This document shows, in pieces, positions 7,464 through 14,662 of a DNA stretch of 39,359 nt. Positions within the stretch are counted from its first letter, which is position 1. Each line of letters starts with the position of its first letter. The notes under the pieces are model-generated. The model was not told the origin of the DNA. It saw nothing but the letters and a program-made list of their open reading frames with translations, and searched no databases. Source of the stretch: Haloparvum sedimenti (GTDB lineage: Archaea > Halobacteriota > Halobacteria > Halobacteriales > Haloferacaceae); the NCBI RefSeq assembly GCF_001462205.1, contig NZ_LKIR01000123.1:1-39359 (forward strand), read 5' to 3'. Made by a program: the position numbers and the translations under genes.

Positions 7464-8699
7464 TCACCCGATCAGCAGCGGGCCGATCAGGACGCCCATC
7501 AGGTGGACCCGTCGGGCGCCGACCCGCGGCGGTACCAGTCCGAGCGCGGCCGCGATCGCGAAGACGCCCACACCGATCGGGCCGGCGAACAGGAACGACA
7601 GCGCGGACAGAAACGCCAACACGCAGAGGCTGAGCCGCGTGTAGTCCGCGCTCCCGACCACGCGGAGGTAGGCGTCTCCGACCAGGAGGACGAGCGAGAA
7701 ACCCGCGAGGGCAGCGGCGACGGTCGTCGCCAAAAGCACCGGGAGCGCGAGCGGGGCTCCCGCACGCTCGAGCGCGACCATCACGCCCGTCCGCGGCGTC
7801 CCGAGTGCGACGAGCGCGAACAGCGCGAACACCGTGTTCGAGGTCCCAGCGCCGGAGGTGGCGACGACGAAACCCCGGTCGGCGTCCTCGGCGGGGACCG
7901 CCGGCAGCGCCAGCACCGACGCGATGGCCGCCGAGATCCCCGGCAAGTAGCCGACGACCGCGCCCGCGAGGGAGCCAGCGCCCGCGGCCCGTCCGAGCGA
8001 ACGAGGGGCCATCGTCAACCGCGCGTCCGCCTGCGGCGGGACGCCCGATCCACGCAGCGCCTCGATCAGCACCGGCGCGCCGAACAGTCCCGTGAACAGC
8101 GGAGCGAGCATCCCGCCGGCCTCGAGCGGTGCGGCCGGCTCCACGTCCAGCGTGAGGATACCGAGGGCGGCGCTCGACAGGAACGCCACCGCGCCGCCGG
8201 CCGCGGCTCGCCGCGAGGACTCGGTCACGAGGAGGAACGCGACCACGGCGCCGAGTACGAGCCAGAGATGCGCACGGAGCGTTGGATAGACGCGTGACAT
8301 CACCCAGGTCACCGGAACCGCCAGCGGAAGCGCGAGCGCGACGGCTGCGCCCGAGCCGACCGCCGAGAGCCGCAACGCCTCGCGGCCGCGGCCGGCGATC
8401 ACGAGGCGGTGACCCGGTAGGGAAGCGACCGCCATCGAAGCGTCGGGGACCCCGAGCGCGAGCGCCGGGACGATGTCGAGGAAGGTGTGAACGACGCCCG
8501 CGGCCAACATCGCCACTCCGAGCAGGAGCGGGTCGGCGTCGCTCCCAGCCGCGACGCCCGCCAGAAGCAGCGCGAAGTTGTTGGCGTGGAGCCCCGGAAC
8601 CAGCCCGCTCGCGGTGCCGAGCGCGATCCCGCCCGCCAGAAACGCGAGCAGAGAGGCGGCGAGTGCAGGATCGACAACGAGGCGGAAGCCGGGGTCCAT
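7464..8699 (-). CDS. TctA/DUF112-like integral membrane protein
   Basis: A 411-residue polytopic membrane protein with about ten hydrophobic helices. Two internally related motifs, GLVPGLHANNFALLL (about residues 32-46) and VVGYLPGISAAIASV (about 257-271), are the duplicated signature of the TctA/DUF112 superfamily, whose bacterial members are the large permease of tripartite tricarboxylate transporters. No TctB or TctC partner is nearby, as is typical of the archaeal branch, so the substrate cannot be stated. The start at 8699 gives MDPGFRLVVDPALA and follows a GC-rich 65-bp gap from S17e. A separate transcript is likely. Confidence 0.8.
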   Translation of the reverse strand: MDPGFRLVVDPALAASLLAFLAGGIALGTASGLVPGLHANNFALLLAGVAAGSDADPLLLGVAMLAAGVVHTFLDIVPALALGVPDASMAVASLPGHRLVIAGRGREALRLSAVGSGAAVALALPLAVPVTWVMSRVYPTLRAHLWLVLGAVVAFLLVTESSRRAAAGGAVAFLSSAALGILTLDVEPAAPLEAGGMLAPLFTGLFGAPVLIEALRGSGVPPQADARLTMAPRSLGRAAGAGSLAGAVVGYLPGISAAIASVLALPAVPAEDADRGFVVATSGAGTSNTVFALFALVALGTPRTGVMVALERAGAPLALPVLLATTVAAALAGFSLVLLVGDAYLRVVGSADYTRLSLCVLAFLSALSFLFAGPIGVGVFAIAAALGLVPPRVGARRVHLMGVLIGPLLIG

Positions 8700-8767
8700 C
8701 CCGCGGAGTTGGCCGCGGCTTCCGGTGTAAAGCTACGGGAGGAGCGTGCGTCTCGGTGCGTCGAAAA

Positions 8768-8959
8768 TCAGGCTGCGCCGGCCTGCGACTTCTTGCGGGT
8801 AACGTAGCCGGCGATGCGGTTCCGGACGCCCTTCGACTCGACGGTCGTCAGCTCGTCGACGCTCTCCTTGTTCGTCTCGAAATCCGTGTTGAACGACTGC
8901 GGATACCGCTCCAGCAGCGCGTTCCCCAGCTGCTTGATGTACTTGGGTTTGATAGCCAT
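8768..8959 (-). CDS. rps17e: 30S ribosomal protein S17e
   Basis: Small-subunit ribosomal protein shared by archaea and eukaryotes. It has 63 residues, the normal archaeal length, and starts MAIKPKYIKQLGNALLERYP with FNTDFETNKESV and RNRIAGYVTRK further on, all typical of S17e. Acidic substitutions fit haloarchaea. The ATG at 8959 is preceded on the minus strand by ACCCTTTTAGTTCGG (about 8974-8988), a TATA-like element about 25 bases upstream. It stands alone, between an archease operon and a permease on the same strand. Confidence 0.95.
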   Translation of the reverse strand: MAIKPKYIKQLGNALLERYPQSFNTDFETNKESVDELTTVESKGVRNRIAGYVTRKKSQAGAA

Positions 8960-9073
8960 AGGGGGTGATACCTGCGGGCCGAACTAAAAGGGTTCGTTCC
9001 CGAGCGCGCCGGTGTGACGACCTCTCACGCCGGACCCCGCCGTCGCCGGCACCACCAACGACTTCGGTTGCGC

Positions 9074-9484
9074 TCAGACGTCGAAGACGACGTACGCCTC
9101 CCAGCCACCGTTCCGCCGCTCCAGCTCCATCTCCGAGTAGGTGACGGCCTTCACGTCGCGGGCGTGGACGGCGGCGAGAGGCACACCGCGGGCGGTCGCC
9201 TCGGCCACCCACTCCTCGCCCTCGCGCCGGACCGTACACTCGTGGTCGACGGGGAGTACTTCGCGCACGTCGCGCTCGTAGATCAGCCGGTCGAGATAGT
9301 CGAACAGCAGCGCCTCCTTTCCCTCCGCGCGCTCTTCCATCTCGAACCGCTCCCCGTCGGCCGGCCACGACTCGCACATCGCGGCGGTCAATCCGGCGGC
9401 CACGTCCGCGAACACGCCGTCGAGGGTGTCCGCGGTCGCCGCCACCGCCACGTCGGCGGTGTGGTCGCGAAGCTCGAAGGTCAC
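9074..9484 (-). CDS. archease (RtcB ligase activator)
   Basis: Archease stimulates the RtcB tRNA-splicing ligase by helping guanylylation, and its family binds metal through conserved Asp residues. At 136 residues it has normal size. Family marks are FELRDHTADVAVAA at the N-terminus (Asp7 and Asp11), GLTAAMCE, LLFDYLDRLIYERDV, GVPLAAVHARDVKAVTY and the terminal YVVFDV. The ATG at 9484 overlaps the stop of the DUF502 gene upstream (ATGA), so it is the second gene of that operon. The rtcB ligase is not in this window. Confidence 0.93.
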   Translation of the reverse strand: MTFELRDHTADVAVAATADTLDGVFADVAAGLTAAMCESWPADGERFEMEERAEGKEALLFDYLDRLIYERDVREVLPVDHECTVRREGEEWVAEATARGVPLAAVHARDVKAVTYSEMELERRNGGWEAYVVFDV

Positions 9485-10629
9485 CGTTCGTCCTCCCCAT
9501 CGTCGGCGTCGACCCGGTCGTCGTCCGCTTCGGAGGTCCCCTCACCTGCGCTTTCCCCAGTAACCTCGGAAGGCCTCCGGTCGGTCGGCTCGCGCTGTTC
9601 CGGCGGTCGGTCGGCCGCCTCCGAGGGCTGCTCCTCCGTTCCGTCCTGTGCGGACTCGTAGCGTCCGGCACGCTCGGCCGGGGTGACCGTCGTCTCCTCC
9701 CGGTCGTAGACTCCCGCTTCGCCGGTTCCGGACTCGTCCGAAGCGTCCGTGGATTCGTCCGGGCGCTCGCGCTCCGCGATGGAGTCTGGCGTCTGCGCCT
9801 GCTCGGGGTCGACGGCGCGGTCGTAGTGGCTCGTCCGCTCGGTGGCAGTCGCGTCGGCCGGGCGTTCCTCGTCGGCGACGTTGCCGGGGTCGAACCACCC
9901 TTCGACCTCCTCGAACGTCGAGAGGCCGCGGAGTCGGCTGGCGGGGACCCCGACCTCGCCGCCGGTCGCCTCGCTGACGGCGACGCCGCTCGTCACGAGT
10001 GCGCGGATTCCCTCCTCGACGGTCATGTCGATCTCGACGATGCGGTCGTTCGGAACGAACACGACGTGGCCGCCCATCACCGGGTTGGGGGCCATCGGCA
10101 TGAACAGCGTCGTCATGTCGCCGCGGCCGACGGGGTCGGAGATGGTCTCGGGGGTTTCGCTCGTGACGAACGCGGTCGTGTAGACGCCCTCCGTCGGGAA
10201 CTCGACGAGGACGACCTCCTGGAAGTTCTGGTCGTCCGACTCGAGCATTACGTCCGACATCTGCCTGAAACTTTCATAGACGGAGCCGACGCCCGGAATT
10301 CGCTCGATGACGTAGTCGAAGTAGTCGACCGCGCGCTGGCCGTACCGCGAGGAGTTCGCGGTCAGCCCGACGACGAGGATGAGCAGCAGCAGGACCACCG
10401 GCGTGGCGAGTTCGACCAGGACCTCCTGCTGGATCGGTCCGACGCCGGGGACGGTCACCTGTGACTCGAACGGGAGGATGACGTCCGAGAAGAGGTCGAG
10501 GTACGTGTAGATGTAGTTGAACGCGATCGCGAGGACGATCAGCGTGATCAGAAGCGGCACGATGACCGCGACGCCCGTGAGGAATCCGTTTCGGAGTTCG
10601 TCGCGAGCGCGCGGCGACTCGTCTGCCAT
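9481..10629 (-). CDS. DUF502 family membrane protein with acidic cytoplasmic tail
   Basis: A 382-residue protein. Residues about 15-100 hold two membrane segments (FLTGVAVIVPLLITLIVLAI and TPVVLLLLILVVGLTA) separated by a short exposed loop. Then comes the DUF502 core: IERIPGVGSVYESFRQM, VVLVEFPTEGVYTTAFVTSE, TLFMPMAPNPVMGGHVVFVP, VEEGIRALVTSGV. The last 150 residues are a disordered, acidic, Thr/Glu-rich tail absent from most DUF502 proteins. Two ATGs are possible; 10629 lies 29 bases from the TATA-like ATTAAC on the minus strand (10655-10660), whereas 10638 is only 20 away, so I chose 10629. It overlaps archease by four bases. Function of DUF502 is unknown. Confidence 0.85.
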   Translation of the reverse strand: MADESPRARDELRNGFLTGVAVIVPLLITLIVLAIAFNYIYTYLDLFSDVILPFESQVTVPGVGPIQQEVLVELATPVVLLLLILVVGLTANSSRYGQRAVDYFDYVIERIPGVGSVYESFRQMSDVMLESDDQNFQEVVLVEFPTEGVYTTAFVTSETPETISDPVGRGDMTTLFMPMAPNPVMGGHVVFVPNDRIVEIDMTVEEGIRALVTSGVAVSEATGGEVGVPASRLRGLSTFEEVEGWFDPGNVADEERPADATATERTSHYDRAVDPEQAQTPDSIAERERPDESTDASDESGTGEAGVYDREETTVTPAERAGRYESAQDGTEEQPSEAADRPPEQREPTDRRPSEVTGESAGEGTSEADDDRVDADDGEDER

Positions 10630-10691
10630 CGTGGCCATCGACGCCCGACCCCGAGTTAATTGTTCCCCCCTCGGATCGCGCCGGACGGTGG

Positions 10692-10700
10692 AGTTATATC
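10692..10700 (+). promoter_or_regulatory. TATA box of the GNAT gene
   Basis: AGTTATATC lies with its TTATAT (10694-10699) about 28 bases before the GTG at 10725, indicating a leaderless transcript. The intergenic region is shared with the divergent DUF502 operon, whose own box lies at 10655-10660 on the other strand. Confidence 0.6.
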
Positions 10701-10724
10701 TCGTGGGCGTGTTATCTCGTCCCA

Positions 10725-11198
10725 GTGAGCGTCAACGTGCGGAAGCGTGTCGACCGACCGGGAGACGCGGACCACGTCGCGGCCGCGTGGGACCTCAAGG
10801 AGCGGATCCGCGAGGCCGAGGGCGTGCTCCGGCAGCGCCGCGGCTTCTTCACCGACGCCTACCGGCGGTCGACGACGCACCTCCTCTTCGAGGACGACGA
10901 ACTCGTCGCGTTCGCCTCGGTGCGGCGCGACGGCTACATCCTCTTTCTCGCGGTGGCGCCGACGGCGCGCGGACACGGCTACGGCGAGCGCCTCGTCGCG
11001 GAGGTCGCGGAGGACAACCGCTCGGTCACCTGCCACGCGCGGACGACGAACGCGGAGGCGCTCGGCTTCTACGAACACCTCGGCTTCGAGGTGAAACGGC
11101 ACATCGAGAACTACTACGAGGACGGCGGCGACGCCTACTACCTCAAACTCGGCGAGGACTCGCTGCGCGAGCGGCTCTCCGATTTCGTCCGTCGCTGA
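10725..11198 (+). CDS. GNAT family N-acetyltransferase
   Basis: A 157-residue acetyl-CoA-dependent acetyltransferase of the GNAT fold. The acetyl-CoA binding motif A is LFLAVAPTARGHGYGERLV (R/Q-x2-G-x-G/A), preceded by the beta strand LVAFASVRRDGY and followed by RTTNAEALGFYEHLGFEVKRHIENYY, the motif B region typical of RimI-like enzymes. The HIENYYEDGGDAYYLKL ending is very like protein N-terminal acetyltransferases (RimI/ArdA type), so alpha-amino acetylation of proteins is a fair guess. The start is GTG at 10725, fixed by the TATA spacing. Substrate unknown. Confidence 0.87.
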   Translation: MSVNVRKRVDRPGDADHVAAAWDLKERIREAEGVLRQRRGFFTDAYRRSTTHLLFEDDELVAFASVRRDGYILFLAVAPTARGHGYGERLVAEVAEDNRSVTCHARTTNAEALGFYEHLGFEVKRHIENYYEDGGDAYYLKLGEDSLRERLSDFVRR

Positions 11199-11280
11199 AC
11201 GGGCCGGCGGGACACCGGCAGGAGCCGCGCCCCGAGGCCGCTCCCGCCGGCGTGCGAACCGCTCGCGCACCGCGCGCCGA

Positions 11281-11300
11281 AGAACAACCGTTAAAAGTCG
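11281..11300 (+). promoter_or_regulatory. promoter of rpl11
   Basis: AGAACAACCGTTAAAAGTCG contains the TATA box CGTTAAAAGT about 27 bases before the ATG at 11320. It is the same as the promoter of the zinc microprotein/EF-1beta operon (7351-7370, minus strand) except for one base in this 20-bp block. Confidence 0.7.
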
Positions 11301-11319
11301 CGCCCGGGTTGCTAGGAGT

Positions 11320-11796
11320 ATGGCTGGAACTATCGAAGTGCTCGTTCCCGGCGGGCAGGCCGACCCGGGCCCGCCGCTCGGTCCCGAGCTCGGCCCGACC
11401 CCCGTGGACGTGCAGGACGTCGTCAACCAGATCAACGAAGAGACCGCCGCGTTCGACGGGATGGAGGTTCCCGTCACCGTCGAGTACGACGACGACGGCT
11501 CCTTCAGCATCGAGGTCGGCGTCCCGCCGACCGCGGAGCTGATCAAGGACGAAGCCGGCTTCGACACCGGCTCCGGCGAGCCGCAGGAGGACTTCGTCGC
11601 CGACATGACCATCGAACAGGTCAAGAAGGTGGCCGAGCAGAAGTCCTCGGACCTGCTCTCGTACGACACGAAAAACGCCGCCAAGGAGGTCGGCGGCACC
11701 TGCGCCTCCCTCGGCGTCACCATCGAGGGCGAGGACGCCCGGACGTTCGACGACCGCGTCGACGCCGGCGACTACGACGACATCCTCGAAGCGTAA
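11320..11796 (+). CDS. rpl11: 50S ribosomal protein L11
   Basis: Large-subunit protein of the GTPase-associated centre that binds 23S rRNA and contacts elongation factors. It is 158 residues. The signature GGQADPGPPLGPELGPTPVDV (split here as residues 11-20 and on) and INEETAAFDGMEVPVTV in the N-terminal domain, then the RNA-binding C-terminal domain with DLLSYDTKNAAKEVGGTCASLGV, are typical of archaeal L11. A GGAG sequence lies four bases before the ATG. The usual neighbours L1, L10 and L12 are not adjacent; the 1.1 kb downstream is the noncoding repeat region. Confidence 0.96.
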   Translation: MAGTIEVLVPGGQADPGPPLGPELGPTPVDVQDVVNQINEETAAFDGMEVPVTVEYDDDGSFSIEVGVPPTAELIKDEAGFDTGSGEPQEDFVADMTIEQVKKVAEQKSSDLLSYDTKNAAKEVGGTCASLGVTIEGEDARTFDDRVDAGDYDDILEA

Positions 11797-11898
11797 CCGC
11801 GCGGCCGTAGTTCCACGTTTCGTCGCGGACGACGTCCGCGGGTCGCGTTTTCTGCCGGTTTTCTCACCCAGCGGTGCATTCCCCGTGATCGGTCGACA

Positions 11899-11913
11899 GC
11901 GATACTGGGTATA
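11899..11913 (+). repeat. left terminal inverted repeat
   Basis: GCGATACTGGGTATA, 102 bases after the rpl11 stop. It pairs perfectly with 12878-12892. The ACTGGGTATAA portion also looks like a TATA box, so a promoter role at one end is an alternative. Confidence 0.65.
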
Positions 11914-11949
11914 ACGGGGTGATCAAGAAGTGTCTGTTTTTTGTCTTAT

Positions 11950-12080
11950 AAAGCGTCCTGCTGCGCTTGTTGCCAACGCTTAGAAAGCCCTCGACCGCTC
12001 GCTTTACGCTGGTTTTTGTGTCAGAAAGCGTCCTGCTGCGATTGTCGCCAACAGCCAGAAAGCCCTCGACCGCTCGCGGA
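11950..12080. repeat. two tandem units of a 75-bp repeat with conserved 49-bp core
   Basis: Cores at 11952-12000 and 12027-12075 agree at about 43 of 49 bases, with a period of exactly 75 bases. Because 75 is a multiple of three, the minus strand reads through both as similar peptide-like strings (VEGFL-VGNKRSRTL), but the composition is not haloarchaeal protein. Each core runs from AGCGTCCTGCTGCG to CCCTCGACCGCTC. A third, diverged copy lies at 5427-5475. Confidence 0.75.
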
Positions 12081-12164
12081 CGCTCAGCGACATATCGGCG
12101 CCTCTCCGCAACGCCCGGCGCCGATAGGGGTCGTCTGAGCGCCCGCGACCGGCCTCGCCCTTTC
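12058..12164. repeat. long imperfect hairpin element with GAAAG/CTTTC ends
   Basis: The left arm begins GAAAGCCCTCGACCG (12058) and continues through CGCGGACGCTCAG. The right arm, CTGAGCGCCCGCG (12135-12147) to CCCTTTC (12164), pairs with it at about 22 of 30 positions. At the centre TATCGGCGCC (12093-12102) pairs perfectly with GGCGCCGATA (12117-12126) over a 14-base loop. Compensating differences in the arms suggest either selection on structure or a folded repeat. Confidence 0.6.
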
Positions 12165-12629
12165 AATCCGCCAGGAGGTGGTTTGTGTAGTCGGCCGTCG
12201 CAGCCGGTAGCTCGGTGGGTCTCTGTTCTGGCTGTCGAGGTGAGCGTAGCCTCACGCCTCCCCAACCTCAGCCGCCCTCGGCCTTCGCGTCGCTTCGGCC
12301 GCGCGCGGGCTTCCCTCGCGCGCGTTTCTCGCGCGGCGGGCGAGAGACAAGCTCTCGCTGCTCGCAGGCGTGCAGTAGCGCGCCTGCGACGCCGGGCGTT
12401 CGACAGCCGGCGAGCCGATGCGCCGTGTCCGGCGCGATACGGCTGCACTCACGGCGGGAGTCCCGCAGTATCTGCGATAAATGTTCGTCCGGCGACGGTG
12501 CGGTGCGGTTGGCGCGCGCCGCGGCGACCCTGTGTCGCCGCGACCGCGCGAGGGAGGCGGCGGCGCGGCCGCATGCGGTGCGGTCGCGCGGCCGCGCCGC
12601 CGCCGAGGCTGGGGAGGGACGAGGCTGCT

Positions 12630-12671
12630 GGGCGGTTGCGGTGCTGTGCGGGGCGGTTGCGGTGCTGGGCG
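12630..12671 (+). repeat. 21-bp tandem repeat, two copies
   Basis: GGGCGGTTGCGGTGCTG plus four bases is repeated at 12630-12650 and 12651-12671, differing at one base, followed by a degraded partial copy. It lies inside the 994-bp segment just before the second hairpin element. Confidence 0.6.
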
Positions 12672-12683
12672 GTGGGTGGGGCT

Positions 12684-12794
12684 GAAAGGGGCAGCCGGCT
12701 CGATCCCGCCCGGACGACGCAAGCACCGCAGCGGGCTGTGCGGAGAGCGAGGAGCGCAGCGAGGCCCGGCGGGTCGAGCCGGCTGGGGCTTTCT
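12684..12794. repeat. second long hairpin element with GAAAG/CTTTC ends
   Basis: GAAAGGGGCAGCCGGCTCGA at the left pairs with TCGAGCCGGCTGGGGCTTTC at the right. The 12-bp core CAGCCGGCTCGA (12692-12703) and TCGAGCCGGCTG (12774-12785) is perfect, and the stem extends inward through CCCGCC/GGCGGG with slips. It resembles the element at 12058-12164 in size and in its GAAAG...CTTTC boundaries, though the arm sequences differ. Confidence 0.6.
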
Positions 12795-12877
12795 GGACGG
12801 TGTTGTCCAGATCAGCAGGATCGATCGCAGTCACAAAAACACCCCTAAATAACAGAAAGGCAACATACGCGTGTCGA

Positions 12878-12892
12878 TATACCCAGTATCGC
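12878..12892 (-). repeat. right terminal inverted repeat
   Basis: TATACCCAGTATCGC is the exact reverse complement of 11899-11913. It lies 53 bases beyond the stop of the phosphoglycerate mutase gene. Confidence 0.65.
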
Positions 12893-12945
12893 CGTTGTTC
12901 GGCGGAATTCTCTCGAGAATCCCGCGCCACCGGTCGGTCGTGCGG

Positions 12946-14499
12946 CTACTCCAGCAGGCTCTCGCCGGTCATGGCGGCCGGCTGTTCGACGCCCATCAGC
13001 TCCAAAAGCGTCGGCGCCACGTCGCACAGGGAGCCGCCGTCGTGGACCGCGTGGCCGCCGCCGTCGCCGTCGGGCGTGAGGTAGACGAACGGGACCGGGT
13101 TGAACGTGTGCGCGGTGTGCGGCTCCTCCTCCGTACCCATGTCGTCGGCGTTACCGTGGTCGGCGGTGACGACCGCGTGCCCGCCCGCGTCCGCGACCGC
13201 GTCGAGCAGCCGCCCGAGCTGTACGTCGACCGCCTCGACGGCCTCGACCGCGGCGTCGAAGTCGCCGGTGTGGCCGACCATGTCGGGGTTCGCGTAGTTG
13301 AGGACCAGGAGCTCGGGGTCCTCCCGCTCGATGAACCCGACCGCCTCGTCGGTCAGCTCCGCGGCGGACATCTCCGGTTGCAGGTCGTAGGTCGGCACGT
13401 CCGGGCTGTCGACGATGATCCGCTCCTCGCCGTCGAAGGCCACCTCGCGGCCGCCGTTGAGGAAGTAGGTGACGTGCGGGTACTTCTCCGACTCCGCGAT
13501 GCGGAGCTGCTCGAAGCCCGCGTCCGCGGTCACCTCCCCGAGCGTGTCTTCGGGGATGGTGGGCGGGAACGCGACCGGGAACTCGTAGGTCTCGTCGTAC
13601 TCCGTGAGCGTGACGAGTTCGATGGCGGGCTGGTCGAGGTCGTACTCCCACGTCGGCACGGTGCCGGTGAGCATCCGGACCAGCTGGCGAGCGCGGTCCG
13701 CGCGGAAGTTGAAGAAGACGACCGCGTCGCCGTCCGAGAGGGCCGGCCCCCCCGCGACCAGCGTCGGCTCGACGAACTCGTCGGTCTCGCCGCGGGCGTG
13801 CGCCTCCTCGACCGCCCCGGTCCCGGAGGCGGCCTCGTGGGGCGCCTCGCGGTTCACGATGGCGTCGTAGGCGCGCTTCGTGCGCTCCCAGTTCTCGTCG
13901 CGGTCCATCGCGAAGTAGCGCCCCGTCACGGTCGCCACCTCGCCCGTGCCGGCCGTCTCGGCGTGGGCCGTCACCTCGGCGAGGAACTCGTCGCCGATCT
14001 CGGGCGCGGTGTCGCGGCCGTCCGTGAACGCGTGTGTCGTCGCCGGCACGCCGTGGGCAGCCGCGCCGTCGATCAGCGCCTTCAGGTGGGCGATGTCGGA
14101 GTGGACCCCGCCGTCGGAGACGAGCCCCATGAAGTGGACACGGCCGCCCGTCTCGGCGACGTGCGAGAAGGCCGACTCGATGGCCTCGTTCTCCGCGAAG
14201 GTACCGTCCGCGATGACGTCGGAGATCCGGGTGTACGCCTGCTTGACGACTCGTCCTGCGCCGATGTTGAGGTGGCCGACCTCCGAGTTGCCCATCTGTG
14301 CGTCCGGGAGACCGACGCGCCGGCCGTGGACCTCCAACCGACCGGACGCTCCGCGGCTCGCGGCGTCGTCGAAGGTGGGCGTGTCCGCGGCCGCCACCGC
14401 GTCGCGACCGGCGTCGCGGTTCGGGTCGGGAGCCGGGTGGTCGCCGTCGCTCCCGGCGCCGAGACCCCAGCCGTCGAGGATCACGAGGGCTGCGTGCAT
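12946..14499 (-). CDS. gpmI: 2,3-bisphosphoglycerate-independent phosphoglycerate mutase
   Basis: Interconverts 3- and 2-phosphoglycerate in glycolysis and gluconeogenesis using two Mn ions. At 517 residues it matches the family. N-terminal ALVILDGWG (Asp9, metal), GNSEVGHLNIGAGR with nucleophile Ser72, FMGLVSDGGVHS, HAFTDGRDT, VTGRYFAMDRD, FFNFRADRARQL, LLVLNYANPDMVGHTG and VVTADHGNADDM are all present. An insertion of about 12 residues rich in Asp and Pro (residues 14-30) separates the first two blocks. The stop faces the 994-bp repeat segment. The start at 14499 gives the family's normal N-terminus. Confidence 0.96.
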   Translation of the reverse strand: MHAALVILDGWGLGAGSDGDHPAPDPNRDAGRDAVAAADTPTFDDAASRGASGRLEVHGRRVGLPDAQMGNSEVGHLNIGAGRVVKQAYTRISDVIADGTFAENEAIESAFSHVAETGGRVHFMGLVSDGGVHSDIAHLKALIDGAAAHGVPATTHAFTDGRDTAPEIGDEFLAEVTAHAETAGTGEVATVTGRYFAMDRDENWERTKRAYDAIVNREAPHEAASGTGAVEEAHARGETDEFVEPTLVAGGPALSDGDAVVFFNFRADRARQLVRMLTGTVPTWEYDLDQPAIELVTLTEYDETYEFPVAFPPTIPEDTLGEVTADAGFEQLRIAESEKYPHVTYFLNGGREVAFDGEERIIVDSPDVPTYDLQPEMSAAELTDEAVGFIEREDPELLVLNYANPDMVGHTGDFDAAVEAVEAVDVQLGRLLDAVADAGGHAVVTADHGNADDMGTEEEPHTAHTFNPVPFVYLTPDGDGGGHAVHDGGSLCDVAPTLLELMGVEQPAAMTGESLLE

Positions 14500-14629
14500 G
14501 GTCGTGGCGTGGGTGGCTGCCCGTAACTACGCTTCGCTTCGCGCGAACCCCGCCGGTCGATGAGAACCGGACGACTGCGACGGGATCAGACGGACCGTTC
14601 GCCCCTGCGAACGAAACGAACGGATGTGT

Positions 14630-14639
14630 CTATTTATGC
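14630..14639 (+). promoter_or_regulatory. TATA box of the secreted protein gene
   Basis: CTATTTATGC is centred about 28 bases before the ATG at 14663. This spacing supports 14663 as a leaderless start rather than the ATGs at or before 14636. Confidence 0.6.
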
Positions 14640-14662
14640 GTCGAGGGGCACTTCGTCCGGGT

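Larger units (their letters stand above)
11899..12892. mobile_element. 994-bp noncoding segment bounded by perfect 15-bp inverted repeats (MITE-like)
   Basis: The ends are GCGATACTGGGTATA at 11899-11913 and its exact reverse complement at 12878-12892; just outside, a further three of five bases also match. Inside there is no open frame with haloarchaeal codon use. The segment contains two tandem 75-bp units, a hairpin element (about 12058-12164), a GC-rich stretch, a 21-bp tandem repeat and a second hairpin element (about 12684-12794). I see no clear target-site duplication and no transposase. It could be a non-autonomous mobile element, a nest of dispersed repeats, or a remnant whose passenger has gone. 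The inverted repeats and contents are direct observation; mobility is inference. Confidence 0.5.

Noticed and set aside
11950-12080. CRISPR-like array
   Set aside because: Only two tandem units, the conserved core of 49 bp is too long and the spacers of 26 bp are not typical; no cas genes nearby.
11864-12448. Minus-strand frame with repeated VEGFL-VGNKRSRTL
   Set aside because: The repeat arises from the 75-bp tandem DNA unit; the rest of the frame is Arg/Ala-rich and lacks haloarchaeal acidity, so I treat it as noncoding repeat.
12180-12480. RNase P RNA or 7S RNA in the GC-rich gap
   Set aside because: I looked for the conserved GAGGAAAGT and ACAGAA-type motifs of RNase P RNA and for 7S hallmarks and did not see them.
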